Shown here: positions 7,803 to 16,965 of the stretch, one piece after another
Layout of the letters: every line of letters begins with the position of its first letter
Position numbering within the stretch: the first letter of the stretch is position 1
NCBI RefSeq assembly: GCF_040409795.1
Contig: NZ_CP099571.1
Location: 1,807,439 to 1,871,438, forward strand
Direction of reading: 5' to 3'
Length of the DNA stretch: 64,000 bases
Source of the DNA: Polynucleobacter sp. MWH-UH19D
GTDB taxonomy: Bacteria > Pseudomonadota > Gammaproteobacteria > Burkholderiales > Burkholderiaceae
Position numbers and translations under genes: made by a program
The notes under the pieces: model-generated
Told to the model about the DNA's origin: nothing
Databases searched by the model: none
The model's input: only the letters and a program-made list of their open reading frames with translations

Positions 7803-9290
7803 ATGAGCAAATTGTCACTCAAGACCCTTTTCCTAGATTTGCGCCTAGCCATCATGATTGCTTGGGCTTGCCCATTCGGCTTGGCTATGGCTCAAACGGA
7901 TGAAGCCTCGAGTGGGCAAGTAGTCTTTGAAGTCTTAGCCTCTGAGATTGCTCTGCAACGCGGAGAGGCCGGTCTAGCCTATAACACCTATATGGAAATG
8001 GCGCGGCAATACAAAGATCCGCGCCTTGCTCAGCGAGCGATGGAAATTGGCATAGCGGGTGGCTCTCCCGAGCTCGCTTTGCAAGCTGCAAAAACCTGGG
8101 ATAGCTTAGCGCCAAAATCTGAGACCAAACCAAAAGAGGTGCTGGTCACACTCCTCATACTCAATAATCGCTGGCAAGAAGCCACCAAACCTGCGATTGC
8201 CTTGCTTCGCCAACAATCACCAGCGCAACAAGAAGCCACTTTGGTGCAATTACAAACCTTACTGAGCAAAGCCAAAAACGAATCAGAAGCTCTCCGCGCT
8301 TTTTACGAAATTGCATCCAACGCAAAACTAGGTTCAAAAAATTTAGGCTTACTCTATACCTACGCTATGTCAGCAGAGAAAGCGGGTCGAGTAGACATCA
8401 TGGAGAAGACTTTGCGAGAAATTTTGCGCAAGAATCCCAATGATGTAAACGCTCTCAACGCGCTTGGCTACTCACTTGCAGATCGCAACGCCAAATTACC
8501 AGAAGCATTTGTGTTAATTAGTAAAGCACATCAGCTTTCTCCTCAAGACGCTTTTATCTTGGATAGCTTAGGCTGGGTGAATTTTCGCCTTGGCAAAAAT
8601 GCGCTGGCTTTAGAGCAGTTACAGCAGGCATTTCGGATGAAGCCTGAAGCAGATATCGCAGCCCATACTGGTGAAGTTTTGTGGTCAATGGGACGCCAAG
8701 CTGAAGCAGAAGCGATGTGGCAGGAAGGCCAGAAATTAGATGCCAATAATGCCACCCTTCAAGAAACCTTAAAACGTTTAAAACCTGACTGGTTACAACC
8801 AACCCAGGCTCAAAAAGGCTCATGGGATGGTCGTTTTGCCGTCAAAGTTACTGGCCTTACTGATGCCCAAATCCAAGGCGGCTCTGGTGGCTTTACGCTA
8901 ATCCAAGAAAATCTCAAGGACACACTCGAGATTCGCAATCCCATGGGTGGTGCCATTGCAAAAATTACGATCACCCCTGGTGAGGCAACCCTCGAACGTG
9001 ATGGTCAAATCACAAGCGCAATTGATGCAGATACTCTGGTGCAGAACACATTAGGGCTTCCATTACCAGCAAGGGGTTTATCCAATTGGCTAAGAGGGGA
9101 AACGCGGCCAGGTAGTGAAGCAAGCATTGAAAGAAACAATAAAGGGCAAGTTAGTGAAATTCGTCAAGATGGCTGGAATTTACGTTACAACTGGAGCAAT
9201 CAAAACCGCCTCGATAAGTTAACGATGACCCGACGCTCAAACATCGGATCGATTGATATCCGCCTTGTTTTTGATCAAGCAGATGAGTGA
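7803..9290 (+). CDS. TPR protein fused to LolB outer-membrane lipoprotein receptor domain
   Basis: A 495-residue exported protein with two parts. After a signal sequence (residues ~1-30; likely cleavage after AMA) residues ~35-315 are tetratricopeptide-like helices, including ALNALGYSLADRNAKLPEAF and AFILDSLGWVNFRLGKNALALEQL. From ~335 the text is LolB: SWDGRFAVKVTG, LEIRNPMGGAIAKI, GLPLPARGLSNWLRGETRPG and IRQDGWNLRY. LolB receives lipoproteins from LolA at the outer membrane. In many betaproteobacteria a TPR gene and lolB are adjacent before ispE; here one ORF covers both. I see no lipobox: the only N-terminal Cys sits in AWAC, a poor match. Start ATG 7803 rather than GTG 7797. The stop overlaps ispE by 8 bases. 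Confidence 0.88.
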   Translation: MSKLSLKTLFLDLRLAIMIAWACPFGLAMAQTDEASSGQVVFEVLASEIALQRGEAGLAYNTYMEMARQYKDPRLAQRAMEIGIAGGSPELALQAAKTWDSLAPKSETKPKEVLVTLLILNNRWQEATKPAIALLRQQSPAQQEATLVQLQTLLSKAKNESEALRAFYEIASNAKLGSKNLGLLYTYAMSAEKAGRVDIMEKTLREILRKNPNDVNALNALGYSLADRNAKLPEAFVLISKAHQLSPQDAFILDSLGWVNFRLGKNALALEQLQQAFRMKPEADIAAHTGEVLWSMGRQAEAEAMWQEGQKLDANNATLQETLKRLKPDWLQPTQAQKGSWDGRFAVKVTGLTDAQIQGGSGGFTLIQENLKDTLEIRNPMGGAIAKITITPGEATLERDGQITSAIDADTLVQNTLGLPLPARGLSNWLRGETRPGSEASIERNNKGQVSEIRQDGWNLRYNWSNQNRLDKLTMTRRSNIGSIDIRLVFDQADE

Positions 9291-10167
9291 ACTTATTCGC
9301 GACAAGCTAGTACTGCAATCACCAGCCAAGCTCAATCTGTTTCTACACATTGTTGGTCGCAGATCCGATGGATATCATTTGCTGCAATCTGCCTTTCAAC
9401 TCATAGACTGGTGCGACACCATTACGCTTACACGAATTACCGAAAATGAAATTCGTCACACCAATCCACTTCCAGGTGTTCTTCCAAAAGATGATCTCGT
9501 TGTGCGCGCTGCGACACTCTTAAAAGATTTTTGTCAGGTCAAGTCTGGAGTAGAGATTCATCTCAAAAAAGAAATCCCCATGGGTGCTGGCCTAGGCGGA
9601 GGATCATCTGATGCTGCCACTACCCTCATCGGTTTAAATGCACTCTGGAATCTTCAACTTGACAGCGACACGCTTTGCAAATTGGGCCTTCAACTTGGCG
9701 CTGATGTGCCATTCTTCATTTTTGGTAAAAATGCCTTTGTTGAAGGAATTGGCGAGCAAATGGAAGAAATGCGCCTTGATCAGCGTGATTTTTTGGTAAT
9801 CTTCCCCAACCAAGGAATACCGACTATTCGCATTTTTCAAGACCCAGAATTGACCCGAGATCACGCTCAGATTACAATGGAGGGCTTTCTTGCATCGCCA
9901 TGGTCCGAACTTTCAAATGATTGTCAGGCAGTAGCGATGCGGATATGTCCTGAAGTGAAGCAAGCTTTGAATTGGATTAGTCAGGCGATACCGGGGTCCG
10001 AACCCCGTATGTCAGGCTCCGGAAGTAGCGTTTTTGCCATCTTAGACCCTAAGATTGAGCGCGAAAAACTGGAAAATCTTGTGCAAAATCTTCCTAAAGG
10101 GTGGAAAGGTCGGGTTGTTCGGGGGCTAAACAAAAATCCCGCTTACAATTTGATTTCTTCAGATTGA
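9283..10167 (+). CDS. ispE: 4-diphosphocytidyl-2-C-methyl-D-erythritol kinase
   Basis: GHMP kinase that phosphorylates CDP-methylerythritol in the MEP isoprenoid pathway. It opens with LQSPAKLNLFLHIVGRRSDGYH, holds the ATP-binding PMGAGLGGGSSDAA motif, and ends with the GHMP motif RMSGSGSSVFA. Start ATG 9283 overlaps the upstream fusion gene by 8 bases, giving 294 residues; an upstream in-frame start at 9253 lies deep inside the previous gene. Followed by tRNA-Gln and prs, an order common in betaproteobacteria. Confidence 0.95.
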   Translation: MSELIRDKLVLQSPAKLNLFLHIVGRRSDGYHLLQSAFQLIDWCDTITLTRITENEIRHTNPLPGVLPKDDLVVRAATLLKDFCQVKSGVEIHLKKEIPMGAGLGGGSSDAATTLIGLNALWNLQLDSDTLCKLGLQLGADVPFFIFGKNAFVEGIGEQMEEMRLDQRDFLVIFPNQGIPTIRIFQDPELTRDHAQITMEGFLASPWSELSNDCQAVAMRICPEVKQALNWISQAIPGSEPRMSGSGSSVFAILDPKIEREKLENLVQNLPKGWKGRVVRGLNKNPAYNLISSD

Positions 10168-10172
10168 GCTGT

Positions 10173-10249
10173 AGGGGAATCGCCAAGCTGGTTAAGGCAC
10201 TGGATTTTGATTCCAGCATGCGAAGGTTCGAATCCTTCTTCCCCTGCCA
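10173..10249 (+). tRNA. tRNA-Gln (anticodon TTG)
   Basis: A complete 77-base cloverleaf. The acceptor stem pairs AGGGGAA (10173-10179) with TTCCCCT (10239-10245), followed by discriminator G and an encoded CCA (10247-10249). The anticodon stem is CTGGA/TCCAG with the loop TTTTGAT, putting TTG at 10207-10209. The T-arm has the standard GGTTCGAATCC. It begins five bases after the ispE stop and lies 54 bases before prs, so it may be processed from an ispE-prs transcript. Confidence 0.97.
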
Positions 10250-10303
10250 AATACTGTAGAAATGACAAAGATAACCTTTTGACCCTACAAAATTCTTAAT
10301 ACT

Positions 10304-11269
10304 ATGTCCTCCACCAGCTCAGATTTATTGACTTTATTTACAGGCAACGCAAATCCGATTTTGGCGCAGGCTGTAGCAAAAGAGCTGAAGCTGCCACTTG
10401 GTAAGGCGTTTGTAGGCCGTTTTTCTGACGGCGAAATCCAAGTTGAGATTCAAGAGAACGTGCGCGGCAAAAATGTCGTTGTTATTCAATCTACCTGCGC
10501 TCCAACAAACGATAGTTTGATGGAGCTTATGATCATGATCGATGCTCTAAAGCGCGCTTCTGCAAGTCGCATCACCGCAGTGATTCCTTATTTTGGATAT
10601 GCCCGTCAAGATCGTCGCCCTCGCTCTGCGCGAGTGGCCATCTCAGCACGCATCGTAGCGAATATGCTTCAGTCTGTTGCAGGCATTGAGCGCGTGCTTA
10701 CTATGGACTTGCACGCTGACCAAATTCAGGGCTTCTTCGACATACCAGTTGACAATATTTACGCCTCTCCTGTTTTGTTAGCAGACTTACAGGCACAAAA
10801 AACACATAAGGATTTAATTGTTGTTTCTCCAGATATCGGCGGCGTTGTTCGTGCCCGCGCAATGGCAAAACAACTCGGTACTGACCTGGCCATTATTGAT
10901 AAACGTCGCCCCAAAGCAAACGTTTCTGAAGTCATGCATTTGATTGGTGAAGTTGAAGGACGTCACTGCGTCATCATGGATGACATCATCGATACTGGCG
11001 GCACTCTTTGCAAAGCAGCAGAAGCACTCAAAGAACGCGGCGCTAAAGGCGTAACCGCTTACTGTACCCACGCCGTACTCTCGGGTGGTGCAGTAGCACG
11101 TATCGCCGCCTCAGAATTAGATGAACTCGTTGTGACCGACACCATCCCTCTGACAGCGGAGGCCTCAAAGGTCAGCAAAATACGCCAATTGTCTGTAGCC
11201 CCCTTGCTCGCCGAGACCCTGTCTCGCATTAGCAAAGGCGACTCAGTCATGTCGATGTTCGCTGAATAA
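10304..11269 (+). CDS. prs: Ribose-phosphate pyrophosphokinase (PRPP synthetase)
   Basis: Makes PRPP from ribose-5-phosphate and ATP for nucleotide, histidine and tryptophan synthesis. Visible signatures are the flexible and metal-binding segments [20 protein letters not shown], the [20 protein letters not shown] block, and the PRPP loop [13 protein letters not shown]. Length 321 is normal for class I enzymes. It starts at ATG 10304, downstream of tRNA-Gln, and precedes rplY and pth, an order conserved in many proteobacteria. Confidence 0.97.
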   Translation: MSSTSSDLLTLFTGNANPILAQAVAKELKLPLGKAFVGRFSDGEIQVEIQENVRGKNVVVIQSTCAPTNDSLMELMIMIDALKRASASRITAVIPYFGYARQDRRPRSARVAISARIVANMLQSVAGIERVLTMDLHADQIQGFFDIPVDNIYASPVLLADLQAQKTHKDLIVVSPDIGGVVRARAMAKQLGTDLAIIDKRRPKANVSEVMHLIGEVEGRHCVIMDDIIDTGGTLCKAAEALKERGAKGVTAYCTHAVLSGGAVARIAASELDELVVTDTIPLTAEASKVSKIRQLSVAPLLAETLSRISKGDSVMSMFAE

Positions 11270-11313
11270 GCCAAAAAACGCTTTTTTACCCATTTTTAGG
11301 CTATTTCTGAGTC

Positions 11314-11336
11314 TTTTTACCATTTACAGGTAAAAA
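11314..11336 (+). terminator. AT-rich hairpin downstream of prs
   Basis: TTTTTACC (11314-11321) and GGTAAAAA (11329-11336) form an 8-bp inverted repeat with a 7-base loop, between prs and rplY. The stem has only two G-C pairs and the 3' arm is followed by A rather than T on the + strand, so it would be a weak terminator. It may act as an mRNA 3' structure or have no role. Confidence 0.3.
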
Positions 11337-11351
11337 ACAGGGTTCCCACGA

Positions 11352-11357
11352 TATAAT
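11352..11357 (+). promoter_or_regulatory. Candidate -10 element for rplY
   Basis: A perfect TATAAT lies 56 bases before the rplY start. No good -35 stands at 16-18 bases; TTTACA at 11323-11328 is 23 bases away. Transcription from here would give a leader of about 45-50 bases that ends in an AAAAGGGA ribosome-binding site. Confidence 0.4.
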
Positions 11358-11412
11358 TTAAGGCTTTTCTGTTTGGTCGCGAACGGAAATTAACCTTAAA
11401 AGGGAATTTAAT

Positions 11413-12063
11413 ATGAAAGTTGTCGCCTTTGAAAGAAGCGTACAGGGAACGGGTGCGAGCCGCCGTCTGCGCAATTCTGGAAAAACTCCAGGAATCGTTT
11501 ACGGAAGCAAAGAACCAGCCTTGGTGATCGAGTTAGATCACAACGCTTTATTCCATGCTCTCCGCAAAGAAGCATTTCACTCATCCATTTTGGATTTGGA
11601 AATTTCTGGCAAAACACAAAAAGTGTTGCTACGTGATTACCAAATGCATCCATTTAAGCCATTGGTTTTACACATTGACTTCCAGCGTGTATCTGCGACT
11701 GAGAAAGTTCATATGCGCGTTCCATTGCACTTCACCAATGCTGAAACTTCAGCAGCTGTGAAACTGCAAGGCGCCGTTGTAAGCCACATCCTCAATGACA
11801 TCGAAGTTTCTTGCTTACCAGCAGACTTGCCAGAATTCATTGAAGTGGACTTAAGCAAGATTGAAGTAGGTCACTCAGTTCATGCAAAAGACATTACCTT
11901 GCCTAAAGGTGTTTCTTTGGTATTGCATGTTGAGCAAGAAAATCCAGTGATCGCTAATGCACGTATCCCAGCTGTTAAAGCCGCTGAAACTGAAGAAGCT
12001 GCTCCAGCAGCTGCCGCAGCTCCAGCAGCAGCGCCCGCTGCCGATGCAAAGGACAAAGCTTAA
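11413..12063 (+). CDS. rplY: 50S ribosomal protein L25 (CTC form)
   Basis: 5S rRNA-binding ribosomal protein. The N-terminal L25 domain (residues ~1-95) carries [25 protein letters not shown] text, and the C-terminal TL5/CTC beta domain follows (~100-190), so this is the long general-stress form. It ends with an Ala/Pro-rich tail rich in AAAPAAAP, a common low-complexity feature of betaproteobacterial L25. Length 216. A strong rho-independent terminator follows, separating it from pth. Confidence 0.96.
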   Translation: MKVVAFERSVQGTGASRRLRNSGKTPGIVYGSKEPALVIELDHNALFHALRKEAFHSSILDLEISGKTQKVLLRDYQMHPFKPLVLHIDFQRVSATEKVHMRVPLHFTNAETSAAVKLQGAVVSHILNDIEVSCLPADLPEFIEVDLSKIEVGHSVHAKDITLPKGVSLVLHVEQENPVIANARIPAVKAAETEEAAPAAAAAPAAAPAADAKDKA

Positions 12064-12088
12064 TTTTTTAAGCTTTACCAATGTGTTT

Positions 12089-12119
12089 AAAGCCCGCGCA
12101 AGCGGGCTTTATTTTTTTC
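12089..12119 (+). terminator. Rho-independent terminator after rplY
   Basis: AGCCCGC (12091-12097) pairs with GCGGGCT (12102-12108) around a GCAA tetraloop, extendable by flanking A-T pairs, and is followed by TTATTTTTTTC. It lies 27 bases after the rplY stop. A textbook intrinsic terminator. Confidence 0.92.
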
Positions 12120-12175
12120 AGCCTCTTACATTGAAATTTTTTGTAGAAACGCTTTGATATCTTTAAACTCTTGTC

Positions 12176-12766
12176 ATGACTAAATTAATTGTTGGCTTAG
12201 GCAACCCCGGCGATGAGCATGAAGCAGATCGGCATAATGCCGGCTTCTGGTTTGTCGATGCCTTCGCAAAGCAATTAAATGCCCGCTTTGAAACTGAGAA
12301 GCGCTTTCATGGAAAAGTGGCTAGGGCAAAATGGGAAGGGCAAGATCTTTATCTTCTAAAGCCAAGCACCTATATGAATCTGAGCGGACAAGCGGTTGGG
12401 TCTCTCTGTCGTTTTCATAAAATGAATGCCGAAGATATTTTGGTAGTTCAGGATGAGCTTGATCTTAAGCCTGGAGTTGCTCGCTTGAAATTAGGCGGTG
12501 GCACTGGTGGCCACAACGGCCTTAAAGATATTCAGGCGCATCTTGGAACACCGCAGTACTGGCGCTTACGTCTTGGTATAGGTCATCCACGAGACTTAGC
12601 TGGTGATGGTCGACCAATGGATGTAGCCGACTATGTTTTGCGTAGACCCCAATTAATTGAGCAAAAACTGATTGATGCCAGTATTGAAAATAGTCTAGAA
12701 ATATTGCCGCTGTTTTTAAGAGGCGATCTACAAACCGCCATGCTAGAGCTTCATTCCAAAGCTTAA
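12176..12766 (+). CDS. pth: Peptidyl-tRNA hydrolase
   Basis: Recycles tRNA from prematurely released peptidyl-tRNA. The N-terminus shows LIVGLGNPGDEHEADRHNAG with the catalytic His in RHNAGF, then KPSTYMNLSG, the catalytic Asp in VVQDELDL, and GGTGGHNGLKDI. Length 196 is normal. It starts 57 bases after the rplY terminator, so it has its own promoter or depends on read-through. Its 3' end faces the ferredoxin gene. Confidence 0.96.
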   Translation: MTKLIVGLGNPGDEHEADRHNAGFWFVDAFAKQLNARFETEKRFHGKVARAKWEGQDLYLLKPSTYMNLSGQAVGSLCRFHKMNAEDILVVQDELDLKPGVARLKLGGGTGGHNGLKDIQAHLGTPQYWRLRLGIGHPRDLAGDGRPMDVADYVLRRPQLIEQKLIDASIENSLEILPLFLRGDLQTAMLELHSKA

Positions 12767-12778
12767 TTGCTTAAGCCG

Positions 12779-13045
<267 letters not shown>

Positions 13046-13065
13046 TTATACCAATCCTACTTAAT

Positions 13066-13572
<507 letters not shown>

Positions 13573-13593
13573 TTATCAGCTACACGCAAGAGT

Positions 13594-14208
13594 TTAGCCC
13601 TTTCCGCTCCGAAATAGACAAGCTTTTACCTGCCCAGCCTCTAAGTATTTTCCACAATGCCACGCTGGTAATAGGGATTCCACCTCATCACGTGATCGAT
13701 TTGCAGGAAATTCAACATAAATTCCCCCTCCCATAGCGTCATCACATACTCTCGCAGCCTCAAGTAACGCAAGGTTTAATAAGTCTGAATTCTGAAACGG
13801 GGGATCAATAAAAATCAAGTTGGCAGATTGATCAGGTTGCCGCTTGAGAAACTCTATGCAATCTCCTTGCAAAATTTCTATTGAGCCTAAGGCAGGGGAT
13901 GATTGAAGTAGCTGAAGGTTTTTTAATAAATTAGCATGGGCTTTTTTATCTTTTTCCAAAAGAACCACCCCACTTGCTCCACGAGATGCAGCCTCAAATC
14001 CAAGAGCCCCGGTACCTGCAAATAAATCTAAACATTTGAGACCAGTTAAATCTTGGCCTAACCAATTAAACACAGTCTCACGAATTCGATCAGTTGTTGG
14101 TCGCAATCCAGGCAAGTCGATTACCGTAAGCAAACGACTTCTCCAATTGCCGCCAATGATTCGGATTTTCTTTGGAGGCTCGCTTCGTAAGGATTTAGGT
14201 TTATTTAT
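13594..14208 (-). CDS. rsmD: 16S rRNA (guanine-966-N2)-methyltransferase, apparent AUA start
   Basis: Methylates G966 of 16S rRNA with SAM. Clear motifs are DLPGLRPTTDRIRETVFNWL, the SAM loop CLDLFAGTGALGFEAASRGA, and the catalytic NLIFIDPPFQ. The conserved amino-terminal KIRIIGGNWRSRLL segment is encoded upstream of the first usual start codon (TTG at 14133). In that frame there is no ATG, GTG or TTG ahead of the segment, back to a TAG at 14218-14220. The best placed codon is ATA at 14206-14208, six bases after AGGAG (14215-14219), giving 204 residues. It would overlap the upstream peptidase stop by 8 bases. Using TTG 14133 would cut off a conserved region. Function confident; start uncertain. 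Confidence 0.85.
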   Translation of the reverse strand: MNKPKSLRSEPPKKIRIIGGNWRSRLLTVIDLPGLRPTTDRIRETVFNWLGQDLTGLKCLDLFAGTGALGFEAASRGASGVVLLEKDKKAHANLLKNLQLLQSSPALGSIEILQGDCIEFLKRQPDQSANLIFIDPPFQNSDLLNLALLEAARVCDDAMGGGIYVEFPANRSRDEVESLLPAWHCGKYLEAGQVKACLFRSGKG

Positions 14209-15538
14209 TCTGAGCTCCTAAAACTACAATCTTCATGCGATCCATCGCGAGATATTTTTGAAAAGCTGCAGTCACCTGATCCAAGGTAACTGCTTCGACC
14301 TGCTGAGTCCAGATCTCCATTGTATTTAGTGGAAGATCATTCCAGACAATTGAAGAAACGTTATCTAGTAATTTTCGATTGTTATCTATCCGCAATGGAT
14401 AGCCATTCACTAAATTTGCCTTAGCAGCGAGTAACTCGGAGACTGTTGGGCCATTTGCAATGAAATTGGCAATGGTCTGACTCATAACTTCGAGCGCCAA
14501 AGCTCCTTGATCACTTTTAGTTTGCAAACCCGCTTGAAAAATTCCCGCGTCTTTTCCGGGAGAAAAATAACTAAAGACGCTATAGGCAAGACCGCGTTTC
14601 TCCCGAACTTCAGACATCAATCGAGATACGAAGCCACCACCACCCAAAATGTAATTGCCCACTAGCAGCGGAAAGTAATCTGGATTATTACGTGTAACAG
14701 CAGTCATGCCCATAGCGATATGAGCCTGCTGAGAATCGAATGGAATAAATACCTCGCGTTCAGAAAGCGGCTCCACAGGGGATCGCTGCAACTGTGCAAG
14801 CGTGGGAATATTCGGCCCCGCTTGAGGAATCTTCTTGAGCAAATTTTGAACAATCTCTTTTGCTTGCGCCTGATCCACATCCCCAACAATACTGACAATC
14901 ATGCGATCGCTTCTATAAAAGCGCTTATGAAACTGCGCGAGATCAGCAGGAGTAATTGCAGAAACCGATTTAACGGATGGGCTTTGAGCCAAAGGATAGT
15001 TTCCATAAACCATTGACTTGAAGCGACGCTCCAATACATATTCTGGCTTAGTCTCTGCCTCAAGCAAGCTTGTTATGGTGCGCTGTTTTTCACGGGCAAC
15101 AATATTGGCATCGTAACTTGGCGCGCTTAACATGGCTGCAACAAGTTGCACCGCGCGATCACGCAAATCTTTGCGACTCAAGCTTCGAATACGCAAAGTG
15201 GCACGCTCACCACTCACCGAGAACCCAATGTTGGCACCAAGGTCAGCAATTTCATCAGCGATTTGTGCTTCACTTAAGAGGCCTTTATCGCCTCTAGCAC
15301 CATATGTCATCAAACCCGCAACTAAATCAGCCAATCCGCTTTTGCCTGCAGGATCATAGCGATCACCTGCATCAATGCTGACTTCGATATCCACCATAGG
15401 CAAAGATTTAGTTTGAACAAGATACGCTTTTGCGCCATTAAAAGATTCCAATTGCTCAATAGGCAAGGTTGCTTGAGCACTGGCAATCAAACCAAATAAA
15501 GAGAACAGAAAAATTGTTATTTGGTGGGGGAGTCTCAT
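14201..15538 (-). CDS. M16 family peptidase-like protein, zinc site missing
   Basis: Insulinase/pitrilysin-family protein with an N-terminal signal peptide (residues ~1-23, ending AQA). Where active members have HxxEH, this one reads GLADLVAGLMTYG, so no zinc ligand set is present. The C-terminal M16 domain is well preserved (GGGGFVSRLMSEVREKRGLAYSV), which is the substrate-binding R/Y motif. Length 445. It overlaps the upstream active paralogue by 4 bases. Such active/inactive pairs form heterodimers in other bacteria, so this is likely the non-catalytic partner of a periplasmic protease. Confidence 0.9.
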   Translation of the reverse strand: MRLPHQITIFLFSLFGLIASAQATLPIEQLESFNGAKAYLVQTKSLPMVDIEVSIDAGDRYDPAGKSGLADLVAGLMTYGARGDKGLLSEAQIADEIADLGANIGFSVSGERATLRIRSLSRKDLRDRAVQLVAAMLSAPSYDANIVAREKQRTITSLLEAETKPEYVLERRFKSMVYGNYPLAQSPSVKSVSAITPADLAQFHKRFYRSDRMIVSIVGDVDQAQAKEIVQNLLKKIPQAGPNIPTLAQLQRSPVEPLSEREVFIPFDSQQAHIAMGMTAVTRNNPDYFPLLVGNYILGGGGFVSRLMSEVREKRGLAYSVFSYFSPGKDAGIFQAGLQTKSDQGALALEVMSQTIANFIANGPTVSELLAAKANLVNGYPLRIDNNRKLLDNVSSIVWNDLPLNTMEIWTQQVEAVTLDQVTAAFQKYLAMDRMKIVVLGAQNK

Positions 15539-16902
15539 GGTTTATCTCCCTTCGAAGCAAATTTTCGAGACTGTGGATCTAATATGGCGATTGTTAGGTG
15601 CTCATCGACTAAATATTTTTTAGCTACAGCCTGAACTTGCTCTGGTGTAATGGTCTGCATTCTTTCCAACATCGAATCGATATCTTTCCATGAAAAGCCA
15701 GCCATTTCTGTACTACCAATTTCCATTGCTTGACCAAAAATTGAATCTCGCTTGTAGATTTGTTCGGAGAGAATACGAACCTGAATACGTTTTAACTCGG
15801 ACTCTAAAATCCCATTTTGTTGAATATCCTTCAAAGCCTTTTGAATACTTGCTTTAGCCTGTTCAACCGTCTTACCTTTTGCTAGGGTGGCATTTATGAC
15901 AAATAGAGCTGGACCCCTAGAGACCATGTCGTACCCCACGCCCACATCATTAGCCACTTTTTCTTGCTTTACTAAACTGCGATTTAAGCGCGCATTGTCA
16001 TAACCATCTAAAACAGCTGTCAATAACTCGAGCGCATATGGATCTGGCTCATTGAGTTTGCCAGGCTCAAGGCGAGGCACTTTCCAAGCCATAGCCAGTT
16101 GCGGACTATCAGCCGGAGCCTTAACCTGAACTTGCTTCACACCTCTCTGTGGTGGCTCAATTTGCGGTTTACGCACAGGAAGCTCTTTAGCAGCAACAAC
16201 CCCATAATACTTTTCAACACTGGCCAATACTTGCTTTGCATCCACATCGCCAGTAATGACTACAGTCGCATTATTTGGTTTATACCAACTACGATACCAA
16301 TCGCGCGCATCTGATGCAGTCATATTTTGCAAATCATTCATCCAGCCAACAACTGGATGACGATAAGGAGAACTCATAAAGGCTGTTGCCATTAACGATT
16401 CATTTAATAGACTACTCGGGTTATCTTCTGTTCTAAGGCGACGCTCTTCCATCACCACTTGGATTTCCTTTAAGAATTCAGCATCATCAAAATTTAAGTT
16501 AGACATGCGATCAGCCTCTAACTTCATGACTTCTTCTAGTTTTGATTTTTCTACTTGCTGAAAATAGGCCGTGTAGTCGCGTGATGTAAAGGCATTTTCT
16601 CGGCCACCAACTGCTGCAACCAAACGTGAGAACTCGCCCGCCTTTACCTTATCAGTCCCTTTGAACATCATGTGCTCAAGAACATGGGCAACCCCCGTTT
16701 TGCCATTCGTCTCATCCATAGAGCCTGCGCGATACCAAACCATATGTGCTACCGTTGGCGCCCGATGATCCTCTCGAACAATCAGCTTAAGGCCGTTATT
16801 TAATAGAAATTCATGGGTATTTGAAGGGGTTCTATCCTCCGCCCATAAATGCTGAGTAGCCAGTAGAAATAGAAGAGAGAATCGGATTAAATTGGAGCGC
16901 AT
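15535..16902 (-). CDS. M16 family zinc metallopeptidase
   Basis: Periplasmic insulinase-type protease of 455 residues with a signal peptide (1-21, ending LWA). The zinc site is intact: HVLEH in GKTGVAHVLEHMMFKGT, with the distal Glu in the KLEADRMSNL segment. The second M16 domain lacks a metal site, as usual. It is translated just ahead of the inactive paralogue (ATGA overlap), supporting a heterodimer. Substrate is unknown. Divergent from ftsY with 63 bases between starts. Confidence 0.93.
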   Translation of the reverse strand: MRSNLIRFSLLFLLATQHLWAEDRTPSNTHEFLLNNGLKLIVREDHRAPTVAHMVWYRAGSMDETNGKTGVAHVLEHMMFKGTDKVKAGEFSRLVAAVGGRENAFTSRDYTAYFQQVEKSKLEEVMKLEADRMSNLNFDDAEFLKEIQVVMEERRLRTEDNPSSLLNESLMATAFMSSPYRHPVVGWMNDLQNMTASDARDWYRSWYKPNNATVVITGDVDAKQVLASVEKYYGVVAAKELPVRKPQIEPPQRGVKQVQVKAPADSPQLAMAWKVPRLEPGKLNEPDPYALELLTAVLDGYDNARLNRSLVKQEKVANDVGVGYDMVSRGPALFVINATLAKGKTVEQAKASIQKALKDIQQNGILESELKRIQVRILSEQIYKRDSIFGQAMEIGSTEMAGFSWKDIDSMLERMQTITPEQVQAVAKKYLVDEHLTIAILDPQSRKFASKGDKP

Positions 16903-16965
16903 CTGCTAAATCACCATATCCCAAGAATTAAATTGATAAGATGCAAGGATTAAATTGTATCGATT

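Noticed and set aside
10261..10303. prs promoter between tRNA-Gln and prs
   Set aside because: TTGACC is present but no -10 lies at a suitable distance before the start.
11271..11300. AAAAAACG/CTTTTTT run after prs as a terminator
   Set aside because: The arms are A and T homopolymers with almost no G-C pairing and the T-run is within the stem.
12761..12776. GCTTAA/TTAAGC hairpin after pth as a terminator
   Set aside because: Six A-T-rich pairs with no T-run on either strand.
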